Assembly (NCBI GenBank): GCA_945859605.1
Contig: OX243827.1
Coordinates: 4,102,345 to 4,166,344 of the forward strand
Reading direction: 5' to 3'
Length of the DNA: 64,000 nucleotides
From: Lumbricus rubellus
Lineage: Eukaryota; Annelida; Clitellata; Crassiclitellata; Lumbricidae
In this document: positions 1 to 11,685 of the stretch, one piece after another
Layout of the letters: each line of letters begins with the position of its first letter
Position numbering within the stretch: position 1 is the stretch's first letter
Notes under the pieces: generated by a model
The model's input: only the letters and a program-made list of their open reading frames with translations
Told to the model about the DNA's origin: nothing
Database searches by the model: none
Translations under genes and position numbers: made by a program

Positions 1-229
1 ATTCCGCAATGCTTTGGTTCCATGTTCAAGTGGTCAGCTCAGGGACCATGGGAAATTAAATAAATGCCTCCTTCCTCCCATATTCTCCACTCTCGTTTCT
101 TTCTTTATTGACGCTAACTAAACAGTAAAAATCATATAGGAAGTATTTGAACCTTGCTCTACTTACTGCGGTAAGTGCTTGTTTGCACTCGGATCAATGT
201 AGAAAAGATGAGACTAAAACAGCAGCACA
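1..229. other. AT-rich edge sequence, no gene seen
   Basis: No open frame with family resemblance, splice-bounded exon or repeat structure was recognised before the minisatellite begins. Confidence 0.4.
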
Positions 230-768
230 AAGCAATACAACTGTATTACATATTGCCATGTGTTTGATATTGCCATGTATTACATAATTATTGTCCAGTA
301 TTTGATATTGCCATGTATTACATATTGTCCTGTATTTGATATTGCCATGTATTACATATTGTCCTGTATTTGATATTGCCATGTATTACATATTGTCCTG
401 TATTTGATATTGCCATGTATTACATATTGCCATGTGTTTGATATTGCCATGTATTACATATTGCCCTGTACGTATTTGATAATTTTGCCATGTATTACAT
501 ATTTCCCTGTATTTGATAATTTTGCCATGTATTACATATTGCACTGCATTTGATCATTTTGCCATGTATTACATATTGCACTGTACGTATTTGATATTGC
601 CATGTATTACATATTGCTCTGTATTTGATATTGCCATGTATTACATATTGCCATGTGTTTGATATTGCCATGTATTACATATTGCCCTGTACGTATTTGA
701 TAATTTTGCCATGTATTACATATTGCCCTGTATTTGATATTGCCATGTATTACATATTGCCATGTATT
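230..768. repeat. Minisatellite, ~34-bp unit
   Basis: Tandem copies of a unit reading roughly TTTGATATTGCCATGTATTACATATTGCCCTGTA, with short variants (extra CGTA, ATAATT for ATATT, CATGTG for CCTGTA). The open frames on both strands here are by-products of a repeat without in-frame stops. It lies about 1.2 kb upstream of the ARL6IP4 start and looks like ordinary non-coding satellite DNA. Confidence 0.9.
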
Positions 769-1956
769 AGTGATGCAATCTGGAAAAATTGGGTTTATGT
801 TGGAGAACTAATATTCACAAGTAAAACTATATATAAAATGCTATACACATGCGAATCTGGTGTCCAGCACGATCTTTTCAGGGATAGGCTGATCAATTTG
901 ATCTGAACTCTAGTCCCTTGATCATGGGCAACTGCCTTATTTGATCATTATACCAATGCTTTAAAAAGCATAAGCTTACACCTGTATATTAATAGGCTAG
1001 TTACATATATAATATATATATATATAAAATCATGAATGCCCTAATACATATGCACATACCAATATTAATTTTAAGGAAGTAATCTTACCAGTTTGTTGAC
1101 TGTTGCCTTCGACATGATATTCCTGCCTTGCAATATGGAATAAACTGTAGCATACATGTAAGATGAAAGCAGAGTTAGTCATGCGTAGCCGTACAGGTCT
1201 CAGTTCCTCTTGTCACGTGATCTGTATGAATCGTGCGACTGCCATTAGCCTAGAACTTCCACTTCATAAACCACACACACCCTGCACATAGCATACAATT
1301 ATGCTAATAAAACCTACTCAAAGCATTTATCTATGTAGGCAGGCATGCATAGCCGAATAAAAAAAAGACAGTTGGACGTTTTATGATGCAAGATAGGCTA
1401 ACCTGCAGTACAAAGCAGTGGGGCATGACAAGATTCTGTTTCCTTGAAAGGATCTAGACAATTTCTTCCTATTTCCATTTTTTATACGACCTGTGAGATC
1501 TCCAGCGTCTCTCCCTCCTTCCCCTCTTTCTCCTCTCCTCTCCATCCCAACCTCCCTACCTTCCTCTCCCTCCTCTCCCTCCCAATTACTCTTTATTGTC
1601 GTCATCATCGATGGTCATCGTTGGTCAGGTTTTTTTACAAAATATTCTGATCCTCTTATGTGCTTGAAATTTTTGCAACGCTCACAAGTAAAGTGTTGTA
1701 TCTTTTCTTTGATGCATACAATAATTATAAAAGGTCATTGTATACAATACAACAGCATTTATACACTTGCCACATTGTAGCTTTGCAAATAGTTGCGCTA
1801 TAGTAAGCATAGGTTTTGTAGCGCTAACGTATTTTGGTTGGACTGAAACCGAAAGTTATCGCTCTTATTAAAATGTGATAACCGAAATGTTTCGTGTTTT
1901 GCTACAATAACTTATTATTATCTGATTGAATTATGTGTTAGTAGTGGCCTAATATA
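769..1956. other. Intergenic sequence upstream of ARL6IP4
   Basis: Mostly unique AT-rich sequence with a short (TA)n near 1005-1025 and a pyrimidine-rich tract at 1500-1590. The promoter and 5' UTR of ARL6IP4 must lie at the right end, but I see no clear TATA box or initiator that I would commit to. Confidence 0.4.
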
Positions 1957-4630
1957 ATGGGTAAAAGGAAACATAGAAGCTATTCCTCAGACGATGAAAA
2001 GAGGAAAAGAAGTTGTTCGTCATCGATAACAACATCTTCGTCTGCGGATGCTATGGAACATCATGCAACTGACAGGTTTACAAACTTGTCTAAAACGACA
2101 TTATTATTATCGAGTGTATGCTACAATGCTTTTGCAATGTTTTATTAGAATCAGTCTTTGACTGGTGGCGTGGGGCTCAGGTTAATCACAATAAAGAAGT
2201 TGCTAGTTTTGATAAAAATAATTATTTACAATTTTTATTGTGATTGCGCAGAAAACCTTTAAGCAGTTCAAGCTATATTGGTTGTGAAACTGCAAAATAC
2301 ATTCGCGTTTCACCACAGTGCACACTGTTCAAAATCTTGTTATGCCATGTAGCCTGTAATTGAAAGTTAAAGATACTGCTGTTAATTGTGCACATTTTAG
2401 GCGAAAATCGACCGAGAGCGAAGAAAAGAAGAAAAGGAAGAAAAAGAAAGCGAAGAAAGAACATAAGAAGAGCAAGAAGCACAAAAGTCACAAAAGTAAG
2501 CGGAGTCATCACTCTTCGCCGGAATGCTTTGGTCCGTTGCCTTCAACTTCTTCTCCTGCTGGAACTTCGGAGTCAAAGAAATCTGAGCGAGGTATTTTCC
2601 TTCGTATGATGTCTCAGACTTCCTTGTGCTTTATTTACGTAATCTATTTATTATATACCATTGCTTTCCTTTTTTCAACTGTGGGTAAATGCATGCAGAT
2701 ATATAATTATTTTCATTATTTATATATATATATATTTGTATACATATAGATTATAAATTCTTTGTTCTAACCTAATGATAAATTAATTGGGATCCAATCA
2801 GTGATAACCATATTCCTTGACCCACAAGGACGATCAAGGGTCATGTGGGGTACACTGTGGGACAGCAGTTCGCATAGGTATGTAGCTGACTGGGGTCAAT
2901 TGCCCATGTTGCACCAACATAGGTTTGGTGAAATTGCGTGGGTTTATATCTGGCTTTTATATGTATATACCGTTGTGTAGTTGATGAGGTTGCGACGCGT
3001 GATGAGCGAGTGATGAAGATGCCGATAACGAAAGAACAATGGGAAAAGGAACGAAATACGATACGACATGTTTTCGATCCAGAGACAGGAAGAAACAGGT
3101 TTATAAAATAATCTAATCTTTATTTAAAGCAGATGTTTGTTAAATCTGATCTTTCTTTAACTCTGATCTTTCAATGAAAAAACATGCCAATTTAGAAACT
3201 ACTCATGTGCATTTCAATGCAAGGGATATGCAAAAGCATTTAAACTCTGTGCCTTCTCACGAGTTGGGCCATCATTTAGGAACAGTTCTCCAGAGGCGTA
3301 TGTACTGTTTCGTTATTTACCTCTGCCTCCACTAGCATTTTTGCATACGTTAAGCCATTAATATTTAGATGCGTTGGATGTCCATTGGCCATATGTGCAG
3401 AGAGTAATTCTGAGCGGTGATTAGAACTTAGAAGGTACTATTTTAAGTACCTTGAAACATACACAGTATGTATGTATGTGCACTTGTTATAGCGCCCCTT
3501 CAAGCTCTCTACTCAGAGGCGCTCCCGATGCAGAGCGGACACTGCATCGAAGTTTCACGCCGAAGCGCTGAGCAATTGTAAGTGAAGGACTTGCCCAAGG
3601 TCCTTACGCCGGGAGGTGGATTCGAACCTCGGACCTTCCGGCTCCAAGGCAACGACGCCACCACTAGACCACCGCGCCCCACACACATGCGTGCACACAC
3701 ACGCACACACACACACACAGATATGCATTGCATACGTGTTAATTTATGCTCAGTTCCTGAAAGCTTGATTTCTGTTTTCTGTTGGTCGATGCCTTTGTGC
3801 ATAATATTATGATACTGCCAGTGTTGTAAAAGGTGTTGATTAATGGGTGCATTGAGCACCTCTGTTTTGTTTTGCTCTTTGAGCAATACTATATAAATGT
3901 GTTCAATTACAATGCTATGTAAATGTGTTCAATTACAATGCCTTTGTAGGTTGGTTCGAGGAAGTGGAGAAATCTTAGAGGAGATTGTGTCAAAGAAGCG
4001 TCATGCAGAAATTAACAAGGTTAGTAACTTCAACTGCAAGTCATAAACGTCTTCACTGAATTTGACTATGTTTCCATGACTGAATTTCCAGGTTATCAGA
4101 TTTCCATGTCCGTGGTCCCACTTTTAGTCCTGTCATGTCCAAGCTTTGTCTGTTTGGTAGGAAGCCATGAATGAGAAAAAAATATATACTTCATCTTTGA
4201 TTATAATCTAAAATGCACAATATTTGATTACAATCTGTAAGAAATTTATGGCTGCCAGAGCTGTTGATGTGAAGTGTTGTTGATCTCCAGCCGATAGACC
4301 TGACCCATAGCTTTGTACTATTAATGATAATTAACGAAGCACTGTTAAGTTTGCACCTCTGATTATTTTATCTTAGAGTAGAGTTACATAAGACTTCAGG
4401 TTGTTGGTAAATGGATGTCGATGATAAATACTTGTCATAATTGAGTTATCATAAACAAGTTGGAACTTCATCTTGTTTATTTATCTTCTGTTATTTGCTA
4501 CTTTGGCCTTCATTTGTTTATCTTATTAACTTATTTATTTCTTGTTTTTGTTTTGTAGCAAGCTACATTTGGCGACGGCCTTTTCTATCAATTCAAAGCC
4601 GGTTTATCGAGCAAATCAACGACAAAGTGA
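1957..4630 (+). CDS. ARL6IP4: ARL6IP4 (SR-25) orthologue, five coding exons
   Basis: Exons 1957-2075, 2401-2591, 2981-3098, 3950-4019 and 4559-4630 join with consistent phases (2, 1, 2, 0), each bounded by GT and AG, and encode 189 residues. The N-terminus (MGKRKHRSYSSDDEKRKR) is Ser/Arg/Lys rich, followed by a lysine-rich stretch near residues 43-70 resembling nuclear localisation sequence. The C-terminal third carries the conserved family block: ITKEQWEKE, then DPETGR, then GEILEEIVSKKRH, then INKQAT near the end. In the family this protein is a nuclear-speckle RS-like protein linked to splicing and binding ARL6; that role is carried over from orthologues. Start: the first ATG in exon 1 begins the family-typical basic N-terminus. 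A polyadenylation signal AATAAA lies at about 5048. Intron 3 holds a SINE. Nothing looks broken. Confidence 0.92.
3475..3681 (-). repeat. tRNA-derived SINE copy 1 (ARL6IP4 intron 3)
   Basis: On the minus strand the head has RNA polymerase III A-box-like TGGTCTAGTGG and B-box GGTTCGAATCC. These are followed by a body with CCTTGGGCAAGTCCTTCACT and a tail GGGAGCGCCTCTGAGTAG ... CTTGAAGGGGCGCTATA, then a short (GTAT)n-type run. The same order recurs at 5296, 25817 and 36690. The tail matches the 3' end of local L2/CR1-like LINEs. Confidence 0.9.
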
Positions 4631-5084
4631 CAGAATTTGAACGAAAGTAATCAGTTCGTCAGAGTTTGAAAATGCAGTGGAATCAGTGATGTCACTGTTT
4701 GTCCAGCATAATGTTTTCAAATCAGTAAAGCGAACTTTACGCATTGCCGCAATGATGCTGTAGAAAGATGGTAGATGCGATTCGATGGCATTTTCAGACA
4801 GCCATGATGAATGGGCCACAGTTGTCCAGAATTGTAATGTCAACCAGTGAGAAGCTTTGGACCCAATTTGGAGCACATGAACGTCAGACACTGCCCCTCA
4901 TGACAATGCAGAGCAGTCCCTAGAGCTGACCTACATAACCAAGTCTTGCTTATGAATTGATATCATTTTCAAGCATCGACTTTGTCAATTAATGTCTGAG
5001 GTGACTGAACTTTAGCGAACTGCTTTTTCAACAACAAAGACGTGATCAATAAATGACTTTTTTTCTCTTACATAGATTTATTTA
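4631..5084 (+). other. ARL6IP4 3' UTR
   Basis: Sequence between the stop codon at 4628-4630 and the AATAAA at about 5048. No other gene is seen. Polyadenylation probably occurs shortly after 5055. Confidence 0.55.
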
Positions 5085-5200
5085 TTTACTGAAAATTTGA
5101 TATAGCGCTTCTTCAAGGTTACGACTCAGGAGCGCTCCCAGTCCAACCCTGGTCGAATAAGACAGTCTTGAGAGGAGAAAGAAATGAAGTAGAAGTAGAA
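5085..5200 (-). mobile_element. L2/CR1-like LINE 3' tail fragment
   Basis: Minus strand reads GGGAGCGCTCCTGAGTCG ... CTTGAAGAAGCGCTATATC followed by a (AAAT)-like tail, a diverged copy of the LINE tail seen at 7560-7620 and 35010-35085. Confidence 0.7.
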
Positions 5201-5295
5201 AGGTCAATAGGTATTTGATGAAGGATAACAGGGAGCTCATTCCAGGTTGCAGATATGTGCAGTTGAAACATGATATTACCAATTTGCTGTCACTT

Positions 5296-5500
5296 GGGGC
5301 ATGGTGGTGTAGTGTCTTGCAGGTTGCAGGTTCGAATTCACCTGAAGCTGCCGCCTAGGGACCTTGGGCAAGTTCTTCACTCGCAATTATTGCTCAGCAC
5401 TTCGGCATGAAACTCCATTCAGTGTCTTCGCTGAGGTCGGGAGCGCTTCTGAGTAGCTATCTTGAAGGGCTCTATAACAAGTGCACATACATGCATACAC
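5296..5500 (+). repeat. tRNA-derived SINE copy 2 (diverged)
   Basis: Plus-strand copy with A-box-like TGGTGTAGTGT, B-box GGTTCGAATTC, body CCTTGGGCAAGTTCTTCACT and tail GGGAGCGCTTCTGAGTAG ... CTTGAAGGGCTCTATAACAAG. More diverged than copies 1 and 3, so probably older. Confidence 0.85.
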
Positions 5501-6209
5501 ACAGCTTTAGCATAGAAGATTTATCAAGTCATTAAAATTAAGAGTTTGATGCATTTCAATTAAATCTATTGTTCCCGTATATAATTAAATATAAAATGTA
5601 TTAAATCAAAGTTCCACATTGCACTGCAACCATATCAAAATGTAATCTTTGCACAATTATTCTATTATTTCAGTGCTGATAAAAAAAGTGGTTTAAGATT
5701 TCAATATATAAAAAATTACCATTTCAGTCACTTTAACAAGAATAGGCAGTATGAGAATTGTGGAAAAATAACTGGGGGGTTGGCCTATGATAAACTTGAA
5801 ATTGGGGTATGAAAAACATACTTTAACATGGGGCTCTAAGAAATACTGGGGGGTTGAACCCCCCCCCCCAACCCCCCGGCAATTCTCACCCTGAGAATAG
5901 GCACCATTCTTAGATATGCACTTCATAACCTCCCATTTTCACAAAAAGTTATTCTATGTTGGCAACATCATAAAACGTATAGATTTCTCGAGGAAAGGTC
6001 AATTGACTCAATTGCAGGACAAGTGACTTGAGAACATATTGTGATAATTCATTTCACTCTCAACGTTAGATGTCGCCCCACTTAAAATTTTGTTTCCAAT
6101 GGTAAAGATATTTTGAACGTCTAAAGGCATTTTTTTGCAAACATAATTATTCGTCAATCTGTCATCATATATGTACTTAATTGAATGCTTTTATTTTGTA
6201 AATAATATG
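5501..6209. other. Intergenic sequence, no gene seen
   Basis: Contains a C/G-homopolymer-rich stretch at 5775-5890 (CTGGGGGGTTG ... CCCCCGGCAATTCTCACC). A related stretch occurs near 35700-35860, suggesting an old dispersed repeat. Otherwise unremarkable. Confidence 0.4.
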
Positions 6210-6304
6210 TGAAATTTTACTAATTCCGATTATCGCTCAAAAACTTGTACAAGGCGGTTGAAGAAGAAGATTCCGGTCCTGTGTGTAGACGGTCGTTGAA
6301 GCGG
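6210..6304. repeat. 95-bp direct repeat, copy 1
   Basis: Identical by eye to 6841-6935. Read on the plus strand it is open and continues to about 6348 (...VEEEDSGPVCRRSLKRRQLE..., then a stop). It could be an exon fragment, but no splice context proves that. Confidence 0.8.
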
Positions 6305-6840
6305 CGGCAGCTCGAGGCCAGCGCTATTCGTCCATGGACTGACACTTGAGACGGAGGTAAACATTGCATTATCGACTGCTTCAACTGTTATGAAATTTGT
6401 TGATTTTATACATTATTTCTTATAAAATTTCGTCTCTTGGCTATTATGATGATTCATTAATTAATCGACACGTACGTTCAAATGATTTTTTCGTTTTGTG
6501 TCAGTGTGACAATTATAATACACTTTGAGCAATAATTAACACCAGCTGAGGATCTCGTCAAGACGTCAATTTCGGGCGATCATGTACTATCAGAGGGCGA
6601 AAAATACACAGTGTCTTTTGCTAGTCCAAGCGGCGTTGAGACATGGACCCACCAATCCACCAGAATTTCTAATGGCAACACTAATCCTAACCGACCCTCA
6701 CGACGCCTAACCTGAACCTAACCAACACTCACGAAAAAGAATACCCTCTGTATTTTTCTATGCAGCAATGACAACGCTGACGGCACTGCAAAAATAAATA
6801 AGTAATTTTCGCCCCTGAATGTATTCGTATATTGATTATA

Positions 6841-6935
6841 TGAAATTTTACTAATTCCGATTATCGCTCAAAAACTTGTACAAGGCGGTTGAAGAAGAAG
6901 ATTCCGGTCCTGTGTGTAGACGGTCGTTGAAGCGG
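6841..6935. repeat. 95-bp direct repeat, copy 2, abutting a LINE
   Basis: Second copy of 6210-6304, offset 631 bp. The LINE reverse-transcriptase frame starts immediately after it, so the open frame running through both is an accidental fusion. Confidence 0.8.
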
Positions 6936-7625
6936 GACCTTGGTATTATTTTAGATCAAGAGCTGACTTTCACTCGGCATATAAACCTTCTATGCCGAAG
7001 CTGTTACTACCAGTTGCGTCAACTTAAGGTGGTCTCACGCTCTCTGTCTTTTAGTGCTGCCTCTACTCTTGTTCACTCTTTCGTAGTTTCTCGCCTTGAC
7101 TACTGCAGCACCCTCTATTATGGACTACCAGCTGGCCGGATTGACTGCCTGGAACGAGTCCTCCGCTCTGCGGCGCGACTTGTTGGTCATATCCCAAAAT
7201 ATGGCCATGTCTCATCTTATATGCGGGATATCTTACACTGGCTCCCTTCTAAACAGCGGATTGCATACAGGGTCTGTGCCTTGGTTAGGCGGTGCATTGA
7301 AGGACTAGCTCCACCATATCTTCGAGAACTCTGCTGTTCCACCTTAGGAGTTCAGCGTCGATCCACCCTTCGATCGGCGAACCAAATTGAGCTTCTGGTT
7401 CCTCGCGCGCGGACTGCTATGCGACAGCGTTGTTCATTCTCAGTTGCTGGTCCTATCACCTGGAATGGTCTTCCTGTTGCATTGCGCCTAATTCCCAGAG
7501 GTCACTCCGCTCTGTTCCTTAAGAACCTAAAGACTGTTTTATTTAGCCGTGGTTGGGCCGGGAGCGCTTCTGAGTAGCCTACCTTGAAGAGGCGCTATAT
7601 AAATTTCCGAAATAAATAAATAAAT
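6936..7625 (+). mobile_element. L2/CR1-like LINE, 5'-truncated, reverse-transcriptase C-terminus intact
   Basis: One open frame to the stop at 7575-7577 gives the C-terminal part of a non-LTR retrotransposon ORF2. Typical blocks are [44 protein letters not shown] and PYLRELC. The tail GGGAGCGCTTCTGAGTAG ... GAGGCGCTATATAAATTT ends in (AAATA)n, about 7600-7630. The open frame suggests a fairly recent insertion. 5' truncation is usual for LINEs. Confidence 0.9.
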
Positions 7626-7630
7626 AAATA

Positions 7631-8170
7631 TGCTATGGAAAAACGAAGGTCAAGTGATGGGAATCTATCGCGTTAGCGTTCTATTATTATTATTCACTGT
7701 TGTGTGGGTTTAGCGTTAGTTGCATACACGGTGAATTTACGAATTCTCACTAATAGAAGTCGGATTGATGGAAATAATTTTTTACTGAATAAAAATAGGA
7801 TCTATGAAGATTCTCACTTAAATTGGAGCTGGAATGGACTCAATAGGAGCTACATTTGCTTGTTGGGGTTCTTTCTGAAGCATTTTTTGTTCAGCTCAAA
7901 ACTAGCATCACATAACTGGTGTGTCTAAGGCTTTTCCTAATAATATTATGATCTATCCACTAAAAATAAACAGATAATCTCAACCTGCTTCCATCTATTG
8001 AATCAACAGGGTTCAAACATGAAGATACAGTTTCTTCATACATTTTCTAATTCTATAATTGTCACTTAACTGGTTCGACTAAGGTTTTATGCTTCCTTTG
8101 TTGACCTAGAGCAATTTCTGCTAAATAAGTTGACATTTCTTTTTGTGAAGGTTTGGTTTTGATTATCTTT
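7631..8170. other. Intergenic or 5' region of the NTPase gene
   Basis: Unique AT-rich sequence. A pyrimidine-rich acceptor-like TTATCTTTTAG ends at 8173, 38 bp before the NTPase ATG, so a 5' UTR intron (or a leader-splicing site) is plausible. Confidence 0.35.
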
Positions 8171-8211
8171 TAGGTCTGTGTCTTTTTTGACTGAAGAGTA
8201 GTTTCGTGGCA

Positions 8212-9498
8212 ATGGCGTGGCGACAGGCACTAGGCAATTTTATTCGATCTGGAACGGTTATTTCGCTCATTGGCGGAGTTACAGCGAGCGGAAGCTATGT
8301 CGTGTACAAAGACTTCTCTCGCTATCATCGCATGCTTGAGGTCTATTCGACCGGCAACATTCTGCCACCACTTGCCGAAAACCATTATGAGATTTCGTTC
8401 TTCCCACGCCATGATCTGGAAAAATCTCTGGAGGATTTCTTGAATACTCAATTTTCGAACGAGTATTATCTCATCAATGGAGAGGTTGGGACGGGAAAGA
8501 CTCGTCTCATCGTCGAACTGGTTCGCAAAATGATGACTGAGTCTGGATCAAAGCGACTGGGTGCGCCTGTCTATGTGGCCGTATCGCAAGGCAAATCGTT
8601 TCCGGAAAGTCTGGCTGCAGCTGTGAAATTCTTCTACGATGAGCATGTAAGTTACCAGTTCTTCCTCGACTTTGTCATGCGCATCAACTCTTTCCCGCGA
8701 CGAGATGAGGACAGCAAGCTAACACGCGTCCTCAACGCCATCGAAGAATCGTCTTTTCAATACCTGCAGCTCACTGGTCGACCAGTCGTGCTGGTCATCG
8801 ACGGTGCAAACACTCTGCTCAATCACATGCCCGGTGCTCTGGAGAAAATCCAGGACAAGGCAAAGCTGTGGGCGGACACGAACACCGTCAAGGTGATTTT
8901 TGTGAACAACGACGAAGACACGGAACAATTGTTTTACAGGAACGCGAGCAGCTGGTCGAGAGCAGGAACACCGCTCATCGTCAACGATCTTTCGGATGAG
9001 GAAGCGAAGGCGTTCCTCACGACTCCACCGTTCCTCGAGACGTCTCAGTCGGACGCGAACAAGAAGACGATGAGCGAAGAGGAGGCGACGCAAGTCGTGC
9101 AGTTGGTTGGAGGTCGCATGGTTCACCTCGTCATGTTCAAACGAGATTTCGTCCTTGGAAAATCGATCGAGGAGACGATGGAGAAACTCAAGGATCGAGA
9201 ACGAGAGAAGTTCGTTCAGGTCTCACGCAATCCATCGACGTGGCTCGTCGTTTCTGCGTTGAGGAAATCACCGAACCGACGTCTGAAGTTGTCGAAGGCA
9301 ATCAAAGAAACATCGCAGCAGGACATCGCGGCTCTTGCAAGACAAAACATCATACGATACGAAAGAGACGCGGTTGGTGCGCTCATCAAGTTTCAGTCGC
9401 AGCTGACGGAGAAAGTTGTGGAGGAACTGGAAAAGTCGTACATCGAAGACAAAGCGAGACGTCAACTGATGGAAAGCAAAGCACAAGCAACGCAGTGA
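8212..9498 (+). CDS. Intronless P-loop NTPase (AAA/STAND-like), function unknown
   Basis: 428 residues from the ATG at 8212; no in-frame ATG precedes it. Residues about 12-32 are hydrophobic and preceded by basic residues, suggesting a membrane segment or mitochondrial targeting; this is inference. Walker A is GEVGTGKTR near residue 92 and Walker B is VVLVIDGAN near residue 190, followed by VKVIFVNND, which fits the strand bearing sensor 1. The C-terminal part (about 240-428) is mostly charged and helical and may be a winged-helix/lid region. This pattern resembles the archaeal-type or STAND ATPase fold found in unicellular eukaryotes, fungi and some invertebrates, but I do not recognise a named orthologue. 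It is the only complete single-exon gene here, in contrast to the multi-exon neighbours, so retroposition or horizontal transfer should be considered. No substrate can be assigned. Confidence 0.85.
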   Translation: MAWRQALGNFIRSGTVISLIGGVTASGSYVVYKDFSRYHRMLEVYSTGNILPPLAENHYEISFFPRHDLEKSLEDFLNTQFSNEYYLINGEVGTGKTRLIVELVRKMMTESGSKRLGAPVYVAVSQGKSFPESLAAAVKFFYDEHVSYQFFLDFVMRINSFPRRDEDSKLTRVLNAIEESSFQYLQLTGRPVVLVIDGANTLLNHMPGALEKIQDKAKLWADTNTVKVIFVNNDEDTEQLFYRNASSWSRAGTPLIVNDLSDEEAKAFLTTPPFLETSQSDANKKTMSEEEATQVVQLVGGRMVHLVMFKRDFVLGKSIEETMEKLKDREREKFVQVSRNPSTWLVVSALRKSPNRRLKLSKAIKETSQQDIAALARQNIIRYERDAVGALIKFQSQLTEKVVEELEKSYIEDKARRQLMESKAQATQ

Positions 9499-9742
9499 CA
9501 AAGCAGTGACAAAGCAAAGCAGTAACAAAGCAAAGCAGTAACAAAGCAAAGCAGTAGTAACAAAGCAAAAGCAGTAACAAAGCAAAGCAAAAGCAGTAAC
9601 AAATCAAAGCAAAAGCAGTAACAAAGCAAAGCAGTAGCGAGTCAAAAGCAGTAACAAAGCAAAGCCGCAGCAAAGCAAAGCAGTAACAAGCAAAGCAGTA
9701 ATAAAGCAAAGCAGTAGCAAAGCAGTAATAAAGCAAAGCTTT
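9484..9742. repeat. Minisatellite AGCAAAGCAGTAACAA starting at the NTPase stop codon
   Basis: Degenerate tandem copies of a 10-16-bp unit (AAAGCAGTAAC AAAGC). The last NTPase codons (AAGCACAAGCAACGCAGTGA) already look like the unit, so the array may have grown out of the coding 3' end. All strong open frames on the minus strand here are repeat artefacts. Confidence 0.9.
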
Positions 9743-10437
9743 AACCGATTAATTTGGAACCGTCATCACATTGTGTGTTGCATTTAAGAACCGAGAAAGC
9801 AAATCATGACAGATCTATGCAAATCTAATGCTTATTTATTTGTCCCAAAGTCTCAGATGCTTTAATATAGTTAGAAAAATCATTGAATTAATCTGCTTTT
9901 TTTGACAAAATCAGCTATTTATTGTTTGTGGTGTCGAGAGGCTTCACGAATAGATTTGAACGTGTGATGTTATTAGAAATAGTGAGATAAGATATGAACT
10001 TTGACCAAAGTCTAACGAGAAATCATTGTCAGCCAGTGTAACGGCTTTATTAATTTAATCAAACTAATTTTGTGAGAAATTACCTATTGTATGTTTTTGA
10101 CTTCATTTTTATTAACCCTAGCATTTAGTGTGAGAGACCAGCCATTCATCTCATCTTCCCACCAAAGAGTATTCCTTTCAAAACATAGTTTGCTGACATT
10201 AGAGACACAGATGGGGCAGAAATTTCAAAGTATCTTAATTCTTTCCTTGGCTGGAATTGATCCTTGCTCGTCAAGCATTTCACTCAAGCACACACATCTT
10301 ACACAGTGGTGTAGTGGGGGGGGGGTGAACGCGGGAGAACGCCGTTTCCCCACTTTTTTCCAGGGATAATGGAATATTAATAATAATACTACTAATAATA
10401 ATATTATTATAAATAGCGTTCCCCACTTCATTTTTTA
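9743..10437. other. Intergenic sequence, no gene seen
   Basis: AT-rich unique sequence with a G-run at 10317-10324 and an AATAAT-rich stretch at 10375-10415. Confidence 0.4.
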
Positions 10438-10445
10438 GGACTACA

Positions 10446-11685
10446 CAGTGCCGGCGCTAGGGTATCGGGGGCCCCCCCAAAATAAAACTTGAGGCCCCCA
10501 TACCTTGAGCTGTCATCTCAGCAAAATTTCTCATAATATAAGTGCTGAAAGACATAGTGTAAGACTTCAATAATTGTCAGTGCCGGCGCTAGCACCCCCA
10601 TACCCCCATTTGGGGGGGGGAGTTTGAAGGGGCAAATTTAGCTGGTTATTATGCCTATTTGTGACTGTATATTTCTTAAACCGGTGCATTTATTTGAGGC
10701 TCCAGATCCGGTCTGGTGCATGCCTCAACTAACTATATGGTACTGCCATAGCAGACCTAATTCAAACATCATACCGGCCATACTGAATTTGGGCGTAAGT
10801 AAAGCCATTTAAACTAACTCAGGCAGTTTCGTCCACTTTCTCAAACACAACATTTATAAATAAAACTTATTGTAATTGCTAATTGGATGAGGCTCCAAAA
10901 TAAAACCTGCGTGAGGCCCAAACATTAAACCCTGTGTATGGTTCCAGATGTCCATGGTACGTGTCTGATCTCAAGTTTGCAAGGGCCTCAACAGTAGCTG
11001 GTAATTATACCTTTCATGACAGTTCATTCCTGAAACCAAGCACCGAATTATGTTTTAAGCAAAGCATACAAAATAATATTAGCCTACGCAACCAAAGGAG
11101 AGACTGGGGTGTGGACAGGGGCATGACCCCACAAATTGTGCTTGAGACGGAGTAATTGTATCCCCAATACTTCAGAAATATTTCATAAGTATCATCCACT
11201 GTCCATCAGTAATAATCAATATTTTAAAGTTGACATCCTATAAATGCTACCATTAAATCTGGCAAATCGGACAAATTTAAACAATGGAGAGGGGACACTC
11301 TGAAGTCCTAAACCACGACTTACAGCATTTAAAAAATGAGCAATTTTTAAAGATGACAGCTTAAAATTCTACAATTAGAGCGTGGAAATTCACAAAAATT
11401 TATAATTGGGAGGGGACATTTATTGAAGTCTTACACTATGTTTTTCAGCACTTATATTATGAGAAATTTTGCTGAGATGACAGCTCAAGGTATGGGGGCC
11501 TCAAGTTTTATTTTGGGGGCCCCCGGTACCCTAGAGCCGGCACTGATAAAGAGCCTCAAATAAATGCACCGGTTTAAGAAACATACAGCCACAAATAGGC
11601 ATAATAACCAGCTAAATTTGGGGCCCCCCTGGGGCCCCTTCAAACTCGGGGCCCCCCCAAATGGGAGGTGCTAGCGCCGGCACTG
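10446..11685. mobile_element. hAT-type non-autonomous element with composite ends
   Basis: Ends are CAGTGCCGGCGCTAG and CTAGCGCCGGCACTG, perfect 15-bp inverted repeats. They are flanked by the 8-bp target duplication GGACTACA at 10438-10445 and 11686-11693, diagnostic of hAT insertion. A second end-like sequence starts at 10578 and another stops near 11543. The left order is A then B and the right order is A' then B', instead of the expected B' then A'. No transposase frame is evident. Confidence 0.9.

Noticed and set aside
6876..6935. N-terminal extension of the 233-codon LINE frame
   Set aside because: It comes from the 95-bp direct repeat, which also occurs at 6210 without a LINE, so it is not part of the LINE protein.
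9268..9736. Minus-strand Leu/Cys-rich frames over the NTPase 3' end
   Set aside because: Shadow of the NTPase gene and of the AAGCAGTAAC minisatellite.
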